In this document: in pieces, positions 43,100 through 55,174 of the stretch | Position numbering within the stretch: position 1 is the first letter of the stretch | How the letters are laid out: every line of letters starts with the position of its first letter | From: Dugong dugon | Lineage: Eukaryota; Chordata; Mammalia; Sirenia; Dugongidae | Assembly: GCA_030035585.1 (NCBI GenBank) | Contig: CM057481.1 | Span: 10,317,128-10,381,127, forward strand | Reading direction: 5' to 3' | Length of the DNA: 64,000 nucleotides | Made by a program: the position numbers and the translations under genes | Notes under the pieces: generated by a model | Databases searched by the model: none | Told to the model about the DNA's origin: nothing | Seen by the model: the letters and a program-made list of their open reading frames with translations, nothing else

Positions 43100-44164
43100 T
43101 AGATAACTAAGACAGCCATCCAGAGAAAATTTCATTTCGGATATTATGTTTTTTATCTCTGAATGTTCCATTTGGTCCTTCTTAAATATCTTTTATTTCT
43201 TTCCTCATTATGTTCCTGTTTTCACTTAAATATGCTTACCATGTTATGATAGCTGTTCTGATGTTTTTTTCCTGGTAGTTCCATCATCTCTATCTTTTCT
43301 ATGCTTGTTTTTATTGATTGATTTTTCCCTTCGTTCTGAGTCAACATTTTTCCTGCTCTTGGCATTTCTAGTAATTTTTTATCGGCTTTTGCACATTGTG
43401 AGTGTCTGGATTTTGTTGTTGTCTTTTAAAGTATATTAAACTTTATTCTGGCAGACAGGTAAGTTACTTGCAGATCAGTTTGACTCTTTCAAGGCGTATT
43501 TTTAATTTTTGCTAGGACAGGTACTCCAGGGACCGTTCAGGCCTACTATTAAGTCATGACCCTGCTGAGTATCCATTGAACGGCTCAGTTGATTACTGAG
43601 AGCTTTCCACTTTGGCTAATTGAAGTTCCCACATCTCCCCACCCAGTGTGAGCTCTAGGTATTATTCACTTTACCACTCTCCAGTCTTTCTTTGCCCTGA
43701 CTCATGAACATTCACCCTACACATGCAAGGTCAAGGGGGCCTGTCTGCAGGTATTTGGAGCTTTTTTTCTGCATAGCTACTCATTCTCTAGAATTCTGCC
43801 TGGCAGTGTCCAGCCATGTTGCTCCCACCCCCACCCCCAAATTCTCAATTCAGAGAGATTATTGGGCTGTGCTTGCATTTCCTGCAAAAAGCTGGGGAGC
43901 TGTAGGGCTTACCTGGTTTGTTTCCCCTCTCTCAGAGATCACTTCCAACACTGCCTGTTGTCTAATGTCTGAAAACAGTTGTTTTATGTATTTAGGCTAG
44001 TTTTCTGGTTGTCTCTAGGAGAAAGGTAAGTCTGATATTTGTTATTCCACTATGACCAGAAACAGGAGTCCCAAAGTCATTTTTTAACTCCTGTTTTAAC
44101 ACATAACCGCTAACAGTTAATGTTTCAGTCACTTTATGTTTAATCAGCACAACCACCCCTTGAG

Positions 44165-44220
44165 GTGTATGTGTAATTATTATCTCCATTTTACAGATGA
44201 GGAAACTCAAGCACATAAAG
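44165..44220 (+). repeat. MIR fragment
   Basis: tctccattttacagatgagg and aaactcaagcaca. Served as target of the next SINE. Confidence 0.6.
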
Positions 44221-44423
44221 AACGCCTTAACCTGTTGTCATTGAGTCAATTCCGACTCCTAGTGACCCTATAGGACAGGGTAGCCCCATAAGATTTCCAA
44301 GGCTGTAAGTCTTTATGGAAGCAGACTGCTCCACATCTTTCTCCCGCGGAGCAGCTAGTGGATTCGAACTGCTGACCTGTGGTTAGCAGCTGAGTGCTTA
44401 AACACTTTGCAACCAGAGCTCCT
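44221..44423 (-). mobile_element. AfroSINE, antisense, first of a pair
   Basis: ttgtcattgagtcaattccg to gcaaccagagctcc. A short deletion removes the agaactgcc block after gacagggtag. Confidence 0.92.
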
Positions 44424-44435
44424 TCCAAGCACCTC

Positions 44436-44583
44436 CACTGCCGTCGAGTCAATTCTAACTCATAGTGACCCTATAGGACAGAGTAGAACTGCCCCATAGG
44501 GTTTCCAAGGAGTAGCTGGTAGATTGGAACTGCCAACCTTTTGGTTAGCCGCCAAGCTCTTAACCACTGCACACCAGGTCTCC
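44436..44583 (-). mobile_element. AfroSINE, antisense, second of a pair
   Basis: ctgccgtcgagtcaattcta to gcacaccaggtctcc, short body. The target sequence caagcac occurs before, between and after the pair. Confidence 0.92.
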
Positions 44584-45354
44584 TCCAAAGCACATAGTTA
44601 TAACATTTTTAAAAAAGATCTCATGGTACCTTAAACCATAAGAGTCTTTGTAAAAGAGTTGGCAAACCGCTAGGCAGATGTCACCAACTTAAGACATTGT
44701 GGCTCACATTTATTCCTTCTTATTATTGCCCAGGTCCTGTCCACCCAAGAGCCTTGAGCAGTCTGAGAGCTCTGGAAAGAAATCTGTTCTGACTAAAGAT
44801 AAGTACTGCAATTCCATGATTACTGTAAGATAAACCAGTATGTATGTGTGTGTATCTATATATATGTATTTAACTATTCTGTAATATTTTTAAAATATCG
44901 TAATATTATTAGGCAAGATAGAAAAGCTACTGGGTTTTGAAAAACTGGTTAGTGACATTTTGCTGCCCTCTGCTGGAAAGTTTTTGTGTACCTGCTCCTG
45001 AGAGTTTGTGATTTCCTGTGTAAAGTGTTAAATTTAGTATGTTAGTCCAGTGTTAGATTCTCTTCTCAGAACCTAGAGTTTTGAAGAGGTGACTCAGGCA
45101 TTCTACAAGTGTGTCATTCAATTTTTATTTTCTAAACACATTTTAACAATAAAAACAATATTGTGCATTTAAATGTTACACATCTAATTTTTGGCACTCT
45201 GGATACCACGTGAGTCTAGTCTTGGAACGCAAAGCGGAGGCTTCTTAAACCAGTCTTCTTATCTTTTCTTATACTTCTGTGCACTATCACTCCATCTTAA
45301 GCCCTATGGTCTCCTGATAAACCATTCTAATAGGGAGAACACTTATAATTTTTT

Positions 45355-45965
45355 TTTAAATCTTATTTATTTTGTTGTTGAAAATCTACACAGCAAAACA
45401 TACACCAATTAAACAGTTTCTATGTGTACAATTCAGTGACACTGATTACATTCTTTGAGCTGTGCAACCCTTCCCACTCTCTTTTTCTGAGTTGTTCCTC
45501 CTCCGTTAACATAAACTCACTGCCCCCTAAGGTCCCTATCTAATCTTTCGAGTTGCTGTTGTCAATTTGATCCCACATAGATAGATCTTAAAAGAGCATA
45601 ATGTTCAAAGCAGACATTTTCTACTAGTTAAGCTAAACTGTTGTTTCGTTTTAAGACTACTTTAGGGCATATTTTTCGTTTAAGGTTTAAAGATTATCTC
45701 GGGGCAGTAGTTTCAGGGGTTCATCCAGCCTTCATGGCTCCAGAAAGTCTGGAGTCCATGAGAATTTGAAATTCTGTTCTGCATTTTTCTCCTTTTAATC
45801 AGGATTCTGCTACAGAATCCTTGTTCAAAATGTTCAGTAACAGTAGCTGGGCACCATCCTGTTCTTCTGGTCTCATGGCAAACGAGACAGTTGTTCATGG
45901 AGGTAATTATTCATTCCATATCCTCCTATTCCTGACTCTCTTTCTTCCTCTGTTGCTCTAGGTGA
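45355..45965 (-). mobile_element. L1 lineage-specific 3'UTR, antisense
   Basis: Begins ttttgttgttgaaaatctac. Mirrors 33,000-33,390 (e.g. tgatcccacatagatagatc and gattatctcggggcagtag). Confidence 0.65.
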
Positions 45966-46045
45966 GTAGAAACCAACTGTTACACCTTGGACTTATAATG
46001 TTTTATAGAAGATGTTCTTTTTAGCTTGTAAAGCGTGAGCTAATG

Positions 46046-46458
46046 TGTTATGGATTGAATTGTATTCCCCCCAAAATACACATTGTAAATCCTAACCCCT
46101 ATACCTGTGGTTATAATCCTTTTTGAGAATGGGCCTTCTTTGTTATGTTAATGAGACAATATTAGTGTAAAGTGTGTCATGAATCAATGTCTTTTGAAAT
46201 ATAAAATAAGCAGGTTAGGCATAGGGAAACAAGGAGAGATGGGGAAGATAGAGGCCAAGCCCCGTGAAGATTGCCGAGGAAGAAGCTGAAGAGACAAGAA
46301 CCTTCCTCCAGAGCTGGCAGAGAAAGAAAGCCTTCCCCTAGAGCCAGCGCTCTGAATTCAGACTGCTAGCCTCCTAGACGCTGAGAAAATAAATTTCAGT
46401 TTCTTAAAGCCACTCACCTGTGGTATTTCTGTTATAGCAACACTAGATAACTGAGACA
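46046..46458 (+). mobile_element. Solo MaLR-type LTR
   Basis: tgttatggattgaattgtat to gataactgagaca, 413 bp. Flanks taatg (46,041-46,045) and tagtg (46,459-46,463) fit a 5-bp target duplication with one change. Confidence 0.82.
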
Positions 46459-46574
46459 TAGTGTAAGCTCTTCTGTGTCTGAATTGTGAATTGGGGGTGA
46501 TAAAAAAAATCCTGTTTTGATTTGTTTCAAAACACGTAGTTTGTGTCTAGGTTGGCCTTTGCCGGTATGGTGAA

Positions 46575-47385
46575 GTTCTAAACCATATCTAACCTAGATT
46601 GTTGCACCAGTCTCTTAACTGGTCTTCCTGCTTCTAGTGTTATATTCCTGAAATCCACCTCCCGTAACCAAGAGCCAGAATGATCCAAAATGCCCATCTG
46701 ACTGGATCCTGGTGCTGGGCCAGTTTGTGCAAGTCTCTTAACCTCTGTGAGCCTGTCTCTTCATCTGTAAAATGGAGCTGCTAATCCCTACCACACAGGG
46801 TCTCAGGAAGGATCAAATGAGATGATTATGTAGGGTTCAATACATGGCAGCTAGCTGTAGCTATGTGACCTCTGCCCCTGACCCCAACTCACTCTCCTTG
46901 ACCCTGCTGACCTCCAGAGGCAGCTGTAGTAAGCAGGTCAGCAGGTGAGAAGAAGGCTAAAAGTTCTTAAATTGATCTCTTGCATTCAGGATTAACTCCA
47001 AGTTCCTTAACATGGCACATGAGCTTCTCTGTGATTCAGCTCTGCCTGCTTCTCCTCTTCCTACCTGACAGTGTATACCACAGCCCCAGCCACCTGTGTT
47101 CCCCTCTGCATAAACTTGTTTCCATGTTGGTATCTTTGTTCCCGCTGTCCTCTCTACCTGGAATTCCTTTCATACTTCCTGCGCTTCACTTCCTCCTCAT
47201 CTCTGGCATTCACACCTCCAGGTGGCTTTGCAGGATGGCCTTAGGAGCCATCTCCATTGCTTGACCGTGAGTCTTTTTGAGCAGAAAGTATCATCTTACT
47301 TACATCCCCTGCATCAAATGCACTTCCTGGCAAATACAACTTGTTCAGTAACTAATTGTTAAATAATTGAATGAGTTTAGTAAAT
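46575..47385 (+). mobile_element. L2 with MIR inside
   Basis: gattgttgcaccagtctctt...aactggtcttcctgcttcta, then after a MIR (about 46,720-46,860) ttcaggattaactccaagtt and ttcctcctcatctctggcat, all L2 landmarks. Confidence 0.6.
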
Positions 47386-47490
47386 GGGTACCAGTAGCAT
47401 TAGTATTGTAAATTTCAAATAATCAGTGTTTCAGAGTGAGGGTGGTGGACATTATCCAGTCTCCTATGGATTTTCTAGGTTGTTGTAGGT

Positions 47491-47661
47491 AGGATCCCCT
47501 GGGTGGTGCAAATAAACTGAAAGGTTAGTGGTTCAAATCTGCCCAGTGGTGCTTGAGAGACGTGGCGATCTCCTTCTGAAAGGTCACAGCAACTAAAAAC
47601 CCTATGGAGCACACACATGGGGTTGCCGTGAGTAGGAATTGACTTGACAGCAACTGGTTTA
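47491..47661 (+). mobile_element. AfroSINE, longer subfamily, sense, internally deleted
   Basis: ggatcccctgggtggtgcaa to gacttgacagcaactggttt. Lost the gctgctaa segment of the head. Confidence 0.85.
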
Positions 47662-47728
47662 GTTTGTTATTTTTGGTAGAAAGGCTGTCTTTAAAAATAC
47701 TTCAAGGTATTGAGACCAACTTGTAGGT

Positions 47729-47926
47729 TGTTGTTGTTGTTGTTAAGTGCCGTCAAGTCGGTTCCGACTCCTAGCGACCCTGTGTACGACAGAACACAAC
47801 ACTGCCCGGTCCTGCACCATCCTCACAATCATTATGCTTAAGACCATTGTTGCAGCCACTGTGTCAATCTATCTCTTTGAGGGTCTTCCTCTTTTTTGCT
47901 GACCCTCTACTTTACCAAGCATGATA
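47729..47926 (-). mobile_element. BovB-like RTE 3' end, antisense
   Basis: (TTG)n, gtgccgtcaagtcggttccg, cactgcccggtcctgcacca, gagggtcttcctcttttttg. Stops at ccaagcatgat, followed by an A13 run. Confidence 0.85.
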
Positions 47927-48009
47927 TTATTATGTATTTAAAAAAAAAAAAAACCCACAAAACATAAAACTTGCAATTTGACTCCACTTCAGACCCCCCT
48001 AGGTAGGAA

Positions 48010-48205
48010 ATGTTAGTTGCTGTCAACCCCACGTACAGCAAAAATAAACTTGCCTGGTCCTGCACCATCTTCATAATCATTGGTATGTTTGAGTCCATTG
48101 CTGCGGCCATTGTGTCAGTTTATATCATTAAGGATTTCCTTCACCTTCACTGGCCCGCCACTTTACCAAACAGCAACCAGTCCCTCCTGAGGACGTGTCC
48201 ATAGT
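48010..48205 (-). mobile_element. BovB-like RTE fragment, antisense
   Basis: cctggtcctgcaccatcttc, cattgtgtcagtttatatca and cagtccctcctgaggacgtg are a second, more diverged copy of the same RTE section. Confidence 0.7.
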
Positions 48206-48215
48206 AAATGAGATG

Positions 48216-49570
48216 ATTCACTTAGGTAGGAAACAGGAAAGTGGAGTTTTGCTTGAATAATTTTTGAAGCTAAAAATGTTTGGGATAAATTATCTTGTAT
48301 GCAAGTCTGCAAGAATCTAAGATCTGCCTGACGTGCTTGTTGTGGAAATTCTATCTTCATCCTTACTTAGTATAAGAAACACTTGAAACAAATTGGGCAG
48401 CCTTAAATGTCTTGCATTGCTTGTTATATTTATAGGAAACAGAAACTCAGCAAAGGGTGATAGAACCTACCATAGCAGATCGATTAGGAGATTGAGTTGT
48501 TTGAGATTAAAGAAAGAAACAGCAAAACGGATAAACATCTTCTAATGGAATTATGAAGTTACACTATTTTAGTACTAGTTTTTATTGAAGGAATGCATAG
48601 GATAGGCATTTTATATTTAATATATTTTTGAGCTATTGCTAAATATTGCAAAACTAATTTTTTGAGCATTATTACCACCGACTTTGTCCCCAGAGAAATT
48701 CACTTAGATTCTCTAGAGAATGGATTAATCACCAAATGGCACAAACCGCAAGTAGAATTCCTCTAGATAAGTAACCCAACACCATATTTTTTTCAATTAG
48801 ATAAATGTCTGGTGTTAGGTTTCTATAATCTATGTAAATTACAACCACAGATCTACCAATTACCCTGTTTAAACTTGGCTGGTTCCCCAAAGACTTCTTA
48901 GAAGAAAACTTACAATAATTAATTGCCTAACTTTTCAGAGCCACTGGGGGGTACTAAAACTCTAGATCATATTTTTGGTATAAAGTTGTCTTTTTTTTGT
49001 AAAGTTCTTTCAACCAAGGATATTTCATATTAAGTGGAAAAAATAATTGGGAAAAATATGGGGTTTTTTGCATGGGACTATTAAGGGAGAAACATTTGAA
49101 TAACTGTTCATTTTAAATAATTGAAACGAAATTTTTCTTGGAAAAGAATCTACAATATTGCTCATTGTCACGTCATTGGGCCTATGTTTAGTGTTCTTTT
49201 TTAAAAGGGGCTAATAGTGATTAATTTTAATAAAAGTCCTTAAAAAATAAAAACAAGGAAAGACGCAGCTAACACTTTTGTTACTCACATATTCACATAT
49301 TGTAATGGTTGGATCTGAACAGTTACTGGGTGTAGATGCCATTGTTGCTGCCTGAATCGATCTAGGCTCCATCTCGTCTGGAATAATTACCTTATGTTGT
49401 TGCTGTATTGGTAGATTCTAGTATTGTTTTCTCTTCTTCTTTCTAGGTTTTTTTTTTTTTGAGGAAAACATAGACAATTATTTGTCTCTACACTATCAAC
49501 ACAAACTTATATACCGGTTCTAGGTCAAATCACTTTCTGCATCAAAAACCTGAAAAAATATTTCCCCAAG
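48216..49570. other. AT-rich intergenic block, no repeat or gene recognised
   Basis: 1.35 kb in the middle of the repeat field without any element I can name and without a credible open frame. Confidence 0.55.
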
Positions 49571-49572
49571 TT

Positions 49573-50072
49573 ATTGTTGTTGTTAAGTGCCGTCATGTCG
49601 GTTCCAACTCATAGCGACCCTATGTACAACAGAACGAAACACTGCCCGGTCTTGCTCCATCCTCACAATTGTTGTTATGTTTGAGCCCATTATTGCAGCC
49701 ACTGTGTCAATCTATCTTGTTGAGGGTCCTCCTCTTTTTTGCTGATGCCCTGCTTAACCAAGCATGATATCCTCCAGGAACTGGTCCCTCCTGACAGCAT
49801 GTCCAAAGTATGTGAGATGAAGTCTCACCATCCTTACTTCTAAGGAGCATTCTGGTTGTACTACTTCCAACACAGATTTGTTCAGTCTTCTGGCTGTCCG
49901 TGGTATATTCAATATTCTTCACCAACACCATAATTCTAAGGCATCAGTTCTTCTTCAGTCTTCCATATTCATTTTCCAGGTTTTTCATGCATATGAGGTG
50001 ATTGAAAACACCATGGCTTAGGTCAGGCTCATCTTAGTCCTTAAAGTGACATCTTTGCTTTTTAACACCTTG
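49573..50072 (-). mobile_element. BovB-like RTE 3' part, antisense, longest antisense copy
   Basis: From the (TTG)n tail through the C-terminal coding region; the minus strand gives LVKNIEYTTDSQKTEQICVG. Reaches tgacatctttgctttttaac. A further RTE scrap (gtccatagtatattcagtat) lies at 50,585-50,670. Confidence 0.85.
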
Positions 50073-50099
50073 AAGTTATTAGTGGAACATTATGTCAGT

Positions 50100-50585
50100 T
50101 TTCTTTATTAAAAACAGTTTTATTGAGATATAATTCAAATGTCATATAATTTACCCATTTAAAGTATACAATTCCATGGATTTTAGCATATTCAGAATTG
50201 TGCTACCATCACCACTATCAATTTTAGAATATTTTTATCATCCCCAAAAGAAACTCTGTACCCTTTAGCTATCTCCCCTCAACACCCCTTCTCCCCAACC
50301 CTAGGCAACTACCAATTTACTTTCTGTCTCTATTGACTTACCTATTCTGGACATTTCATATAAATGGAATAATACAATATGTGGTCTTTTATGATCGGCT
50401 GCTTTTGTTTAGTATAATGTTTTCAAGGTTCATCCATGTTGTAGCATGTATCAGTACTTCATTCCTTTTTATGGCCAAATAATATTCCTTTGTATGGATA
50501 TACCACAATTTATTTATCCATTCACCCATTGGTAGACATTTGCTGATGTTCTTTTGAAGTCAGTATTTTATAGCATTTACTATGT
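50100..50585 (-). mobile_element. L1 3' end, antisense
   Basis: aaaacagttttattgagata, gtttagtataatgttttcaa and atatggaataata-type blocks are typical antisense L1M 3'UTR/ORF2 end. It lies between two pieces of antisense RTE. Confidence 0.7.
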
Positions 50586-50689
50586 AGTCCATAGTATATT
50601 CAGTATTCTTCACCAACAGCATAATTTAAATGCATCAATTCTTCTTTGGTCTTCCTTATTCATTGTATAGTTGTAGGAGTCTGGAATTG

Positions 50690-50955
50690 GCGTTAGAAGA
50701 TGCAGATTTGAGTTTTGGCTTCACTACTTATTGATGGTGTTTCCTTGAGCAAGGCAGTTAACCAAAAGTGCCAATGTGGCAATGTTATTCTTGCAGCTGC
50801 TGTGAAGATTAAATGAGATCAGGGGTACGGAAATAACAGACTATAAAACAGGGTCAGGGCAGGATCTGCTTTGTTTACATCTGTATCCCCAGGAGCCCAG
50901 CCTGGTGCCTGGTAGCAGGTAGGGTTCCAATAAATATTTTTGAGAGAATGAATTA
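50690..50955 (+). repeat. MIR and L2 fragments
   Basis: gatgcagatttgagttttgg (MIR), then ctgtatccccaggagcccag...aataaatatttttgagagaa (L2 end). Confidence 0.5.
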
Positions 50956-50983
50956 AGCATTTGGTAAACTGTAAGGCATTAAT

Positions 50984-51188
50984 AGAGGAGTCCTTGTGGC
51001 ACACTGGTTGAAGTTCTCGGCTGCTAACCAAAAGGTCACGGTTCAAACCCTCCACCCGCTCCATGGGAGGAAGATGCGGCAGTCTGCTTCTGTAAAGAAT
51101 TACAGCCTTGGAAACCCTATGGGGCAGTTCTGCTCTGTCTCACAGGGTCGCTGTGAGTTGGAATGGATTCAACGGCAATGGTTTTTTT
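50984..51188 (+). mobile_element. AfroSINE, sense, perfect 12-bp TSD
   Basis: Flanked by taaggcattaat at 50,972-50,983 and 51,189-51,200. Runs from ggagtccttgtggcacactg to acggcaatggttttt. Confidence 0.95.
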
Positions 51189-51496
51189 TAAGGCATTAAT
51201 CAAATGTACTTTCTGTATCATTACTCCTTTTCTCTCAATTTATTCACAGGCTTCCAGATTGATTAGTAAGATGCAGTGTCATCACTAAGGGGGTGTGGGG
51301 GGTACAGACTGCACTGGCTGACACTGTCAGAGCGTGCGACACCAAAATGTCTATAAATTTTTTGTGCAGTGTTTTATCAGAAATTCATTATTTTTTATAA
51401 AAATATCCCTGTACAGGCAATCCCCGGGTTACCAATATCTGACTTAGGGACAAGTCCTACTTGCCCTTTAATGTTATATAAATTTGCCCTCCTGAC

Positions 51497-51643
51497 CCTG
51501 TGTTGTCAATTCCAACTCATAGTGACCCTATAGGACAGAACAGAACTGCCCCATAGGGTTTCCAAGGAGCGCCTGGTGGATTTGAACTGCCGACCTTTCT
51601 TGGTTAGCAGCCATAGCTCTTAACACTACGCCACCAGGGTTTC
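51497..51643 (-). mobile_element. AfroSINE, antisense, short body
   Basis: gtgttgtcaattccaactca to acgccaccagggtttcc. Confidence 0.92.
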
Positions 51644-51955
51644 CTGTTGCACTAAAGTAAGGCTAAACAAGAAGTGTATGCACCTGTTCTGACTTACCTA
51701 TAAATTCTGAAAGACACACTGTAAAGAAGGGCGTGGAGGCAGTGTCTGACCTTCTTTAACTTCACAAGGGAAAAGGAGAACCAAGATCAATAGCCCAAGG
51801 CTGATTCCTATGAGATGGAGGTCAGACATGCCTCCTCTCTCCGCTATCTTTACCAACTCTTGACACCAACCGTCCCTTCCACAGCACTCTCCACTTCTCT
51901 GCTGGGTTCGATAATTCATTGTAATGGACACATAGGACTCAAAGACCATACTCAC

Positions 51956-52536
51956 TATCATGGATTGAATTGTGTCCTCCAGAAATATCTGTCAACTTGG
52001 CTAGGTCGTGATTCCCAGTATTGCATGGTTGTCCTCCATTTTGTGATTGATATAATTTTCCTACATGTTGTAAACCCTAATCTCTGCCTGTGGTTAATGA
52101 GGCAAGATTAGATTATGTTAAAGAGGATTAGGGTGGGATGTAACACCCTTACTCAGGTCACATCCCTGATCCAATGTAAAGAGAGTTTCCCTGGGGTGTA
52201 GCCTGCATCACTTTTTATCTTACAAGACATGAAAGGGAAGCGAGCAGAGAGTTGGGAACCTCATACCAAAAAAAAAAAAAAAAAAAAAAAAGAAAGCAGT
52301 GCCAGGAGCAGACTGTGTCCTTTGGATCTGGGGTCCCTGTGCTGAGAAGCTTCTTAACTGGGGAAGATTGATGACAAGGACCTTCCTCCAGAGCTGACAG
52401 AGACAGAAAGCCTTCCCCTGAAGCTGATGCCCTGAGTTTGGACTTGTAGCCTACTAGACGGAGAAAATAAATTTCTCTTTGTTAAAGCCATCCACTTGTG
52501 GTATTTCTGTTATAGCAGCACTAGATGACTAAGACA
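51956..52536 (+). mobile_element. Solo MaLR-type LTR with internal A run
   Basis: tatcatggattgaattgtgt to gactaagaca, 581 bp including an A run of about 24 at 52,267-52,290. No clear target duplication. Confidence 0.82.
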
Positions 52537-52895
52537 GTTATGACTGGGGTTTATTATAAGAGAAGTAAAGTTACAATTCAGGCTCAGGAATACTCAGGAT
52601 ACAGTTTTTTCATCAGGACAGTCTCTCCCCAGCTGTGCTCACACACATGCCTTTTCCTGGTCCTCAGCCTCTGCCCAAAGGCACTCAGCTTTCTCTCTCT
52701 GTGGGCTGGGAAGCCCACTGTGCTGTCTCCTGCTTGTGTCTCCTTCCTTGGTGGTGGTGGGCTCCTCCTCTCTGCTCTGGAATTGGCTGTCTTTTAAGGC
52801 AAAACTGACAATCTGTTTGGTGGGCCACAATTACCCTTTCACACAGTCCTGCCCAATCACTTAGGTGGGAGTTACAAGACCATAGCCAGAAAGGC

Positions 52896-53068
52896 TGCCA
52901 AAAATAACCAAACAAACCCATTGCCATCGAGTCAATTCCAACTCATAGCGACCCTATAGGACAGAGTGTGAACTGCCCTGTAGAGTTTCCAAGGAGCGTC
53001 TGGTGGATTCAAACTGCCTAGCTTTTTGTTAGGAGCCATAGCACTTAACTGCTATGCCACCAGGGTTT
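52896..53068 (-). mobile_element. AfroSINE, antisense, 10-bp TSD
   Basis: Flanked by ccagaaaggc at 52,886-52,895 and 53,069-53,078. Confidence 0.94.
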
Positions 53069-53528
53069 CCAGAAAGGCCACATACAGAAGTAATTAATCT
53101 AACGGCACGCGTTCAAGAACAGATCTCATTCATAACCTGGGGACTGCCTGTAGTTACTTATAACAACAAAAACGTTTTTCGTAAGCTCAGCTAAACTCTA
53201 TGCTAATTAACTTTTTGAACCTTCTAATGTGCTCTGGTCAGAGTTGTCATTATTACCCAATTACAATGATGCTTCGAATCACATGGTTTCATCTGCACGG
53301 CTACAAGCATGAGCTGTTATTTTCGTTGATGCCGGTGTTTTTACAGTCACTGATCTTGTTAAATTTTCTGGTGTTTAAGCTACAGTATTGTGGTGATTAT
53401 TATTTGTGAACCTATATCAATAACTTTTTTGAGAATGAAGTTTTAATTAAAGGAAAGGAAGGAGAGATTTCCAAATAATGGATCCAGTTTGCTTAAACTG
53501 AGATATACCAGTAAACATGTAATTTGTC

Positions 53529-53730
53529 ATTGTTGTTAGGTGCCATCGAGTCGATTTCAACTCATAGTGACCCCAAGCAACAGAGTAGAACTGCCCCATA
53601 GAGTTTTCTAGGCTGTAATCTTTATGGGAGCAGATCACCGGTTCTTTCTCATACAGAGCTGCTGGGTGGGCTTGAGCCACCAATCTTTGGTTAGCAGCCA
53701 AATGCTTCACTGTTGCACCACCAGGGCCCT
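53529..53730 (-). mobile_element. AfroSINE, antisense, AAC-tail type
   Basis: attgttgttaggtgccatcg to caccaccagggccct. Confidence 0.93.
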
Positions 53731-54389
53731 AACCACTTAACAGAGTGACCCAAATCAGGTTGCGTGAAGTATCGGTGATTTTTGCTACCGAAGAATACCA
53801 GATAGCCACTCTATTGTCCTCAGTAGTCAAAACATTTAGTAAACACCAACTGTGTGCCAGACACTGTGCTAGGCCCTGGGCATACGGTGGTGAGCAAACC
53901 CAGAGATTGCCCTTCCACCTGTGGAGTGGAGCAGAGGGTCTAGTGGGAGAGACAGATGTAGTTAAAAAATCTCACAAATGAAGGAGTAATTCCATATCAA
54001 GGGAAGTGGGAGGTAGACGGTCTGAGTCAAAGGAACAATGTTCTATGACAGCTCGGAACAAGGAATCTGACCTAGAACGGGAGTGTGGATGATGAAGGCA
54101 GCTTCCCAGAGGAAGTGGAGCTTAAGGCAAAGGAAGTGCAGGAGCTAGCCAGGGAAGGCAGGGGCATGGGGAGGACGAGCACACAGCACCGGGGAAGCAG
54201 CATGTGCTGAGGTTGACCATGTGGTCAGGGGGCTTGGCAAGTGGGCCAGACTGAGGATGCACCCAGGAGGAGTAAAGGGAAGAGGATAGAGAGAGGCAGG
54301 CAGGAGTCAGCATCAGCAGGGCTCTGTGGACCAGGTGAAGAATTCTCATCGTTAGATCTCTTGAATAATGAGAACCTGCAGAAGAGTTT

Positions 54390-54690
54390 AGCTTGTTTAA
54401 TTGAAGGATAACATCATACAGTCCAATGCACAAATCTTAAATGCACAGTTTGATAAATATTTACACATGTATATACTCACATAAGTATCACCAAGATCAA
54501 GTTAGAGAACGTTTCCATCATCCCCAAAAATTAATTTTGTGCCCCGAGTCAATACCTTCCAAAAAGAACCACCATTCTAACTTTCATCGCCATAGATTAT
54601 TTTTGTCTGTCATTGAACTTCATTTAAATGGAATCATACAGTATACTCTTTAATGTCTGACTTCTTGCATTTAAATTGTCTATGAGATTG
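54390..54690 (-). mobile_element. L1 3' fragment, antisense
   Basis: cgtttccatcatccccaaaa and atggaatcatacagtatact are antisense L1M landmarks. Confidence 0.6.
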
Positions 54691-54915
54691 ACCCATGCTA
54701 CTGCAGGTAGCAGAAGTCTTAGAAAGAGTTTGACCCAGAAATGACACAAAAGTTTGAAACTTAGTAACAGGGTTTATTTGAGGTTTGTGGTTATGGGAGT
54801 CAGCTGTGTAGCTGAAGGCTCACTTGCATACTTGCTCATACCTAGCTATGATCTTATTTTGAGTTGAGGATTCCTTTTGTTCCTGCTCGTTGTGTGGAAG
54901 TCTTTCCTTCCAGAT

Positions 54916-55106
54916 GTCGTTGTTGTGTACTGCCGAGTTGATTGCGACTCATAACAACCCTACAGGTCAGAGTAGAACTGCCCCATAGGGTTCCCTAGGC
55001 TCAAATCCTTATGGGAGCAGGTCATTTCTCCTGTGGAACTGCTGGTGGGTTCAAACTGTCAACCTTTCAGTTAGCAGCCAAGCACTTAAACATTGCACCA
55101 CTAGGG
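54916..55106 (-). mobile_element. AfroSINE, antisense, with TSD
   Basis: Flanked by ttccttccagat (54,904-54,915) and ttccttctagat (55,107-55,118). Confidence 0.93.
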
Positions 55107-55174
55107 TTCCTTCTAGATACCAATCATGAATCAACTTCAACCCAGTTTCTTGCCAAACTACTAAAACAAACTAA

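Larger units (their letters stand above)
42362..43114 (+). mobile_element. Solo MaLR-type LTR with a SINE and a MITE inside
   Basis: taatgtggattgaattgtgc to agataactaagaca. About 420 bp without its inserts. Flanked by gctat (42,357-42,361) and gccat (43,115-43,119). Confidence 0.8.
41805..44075 (-). mobile_element. L1 5' region, antisense, split by LTR
   Basis: cattgtcttctgggttgcat, aggttttctcttaatcgttg and, at the right end, ccactatgaccagaaacagg are landmarks of the mammalian L1M 5' part on the opposite strand. The LTR at 42,362-43,114 interrupts it with a gctat/gccat target duplication. Confidence 0.65.
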
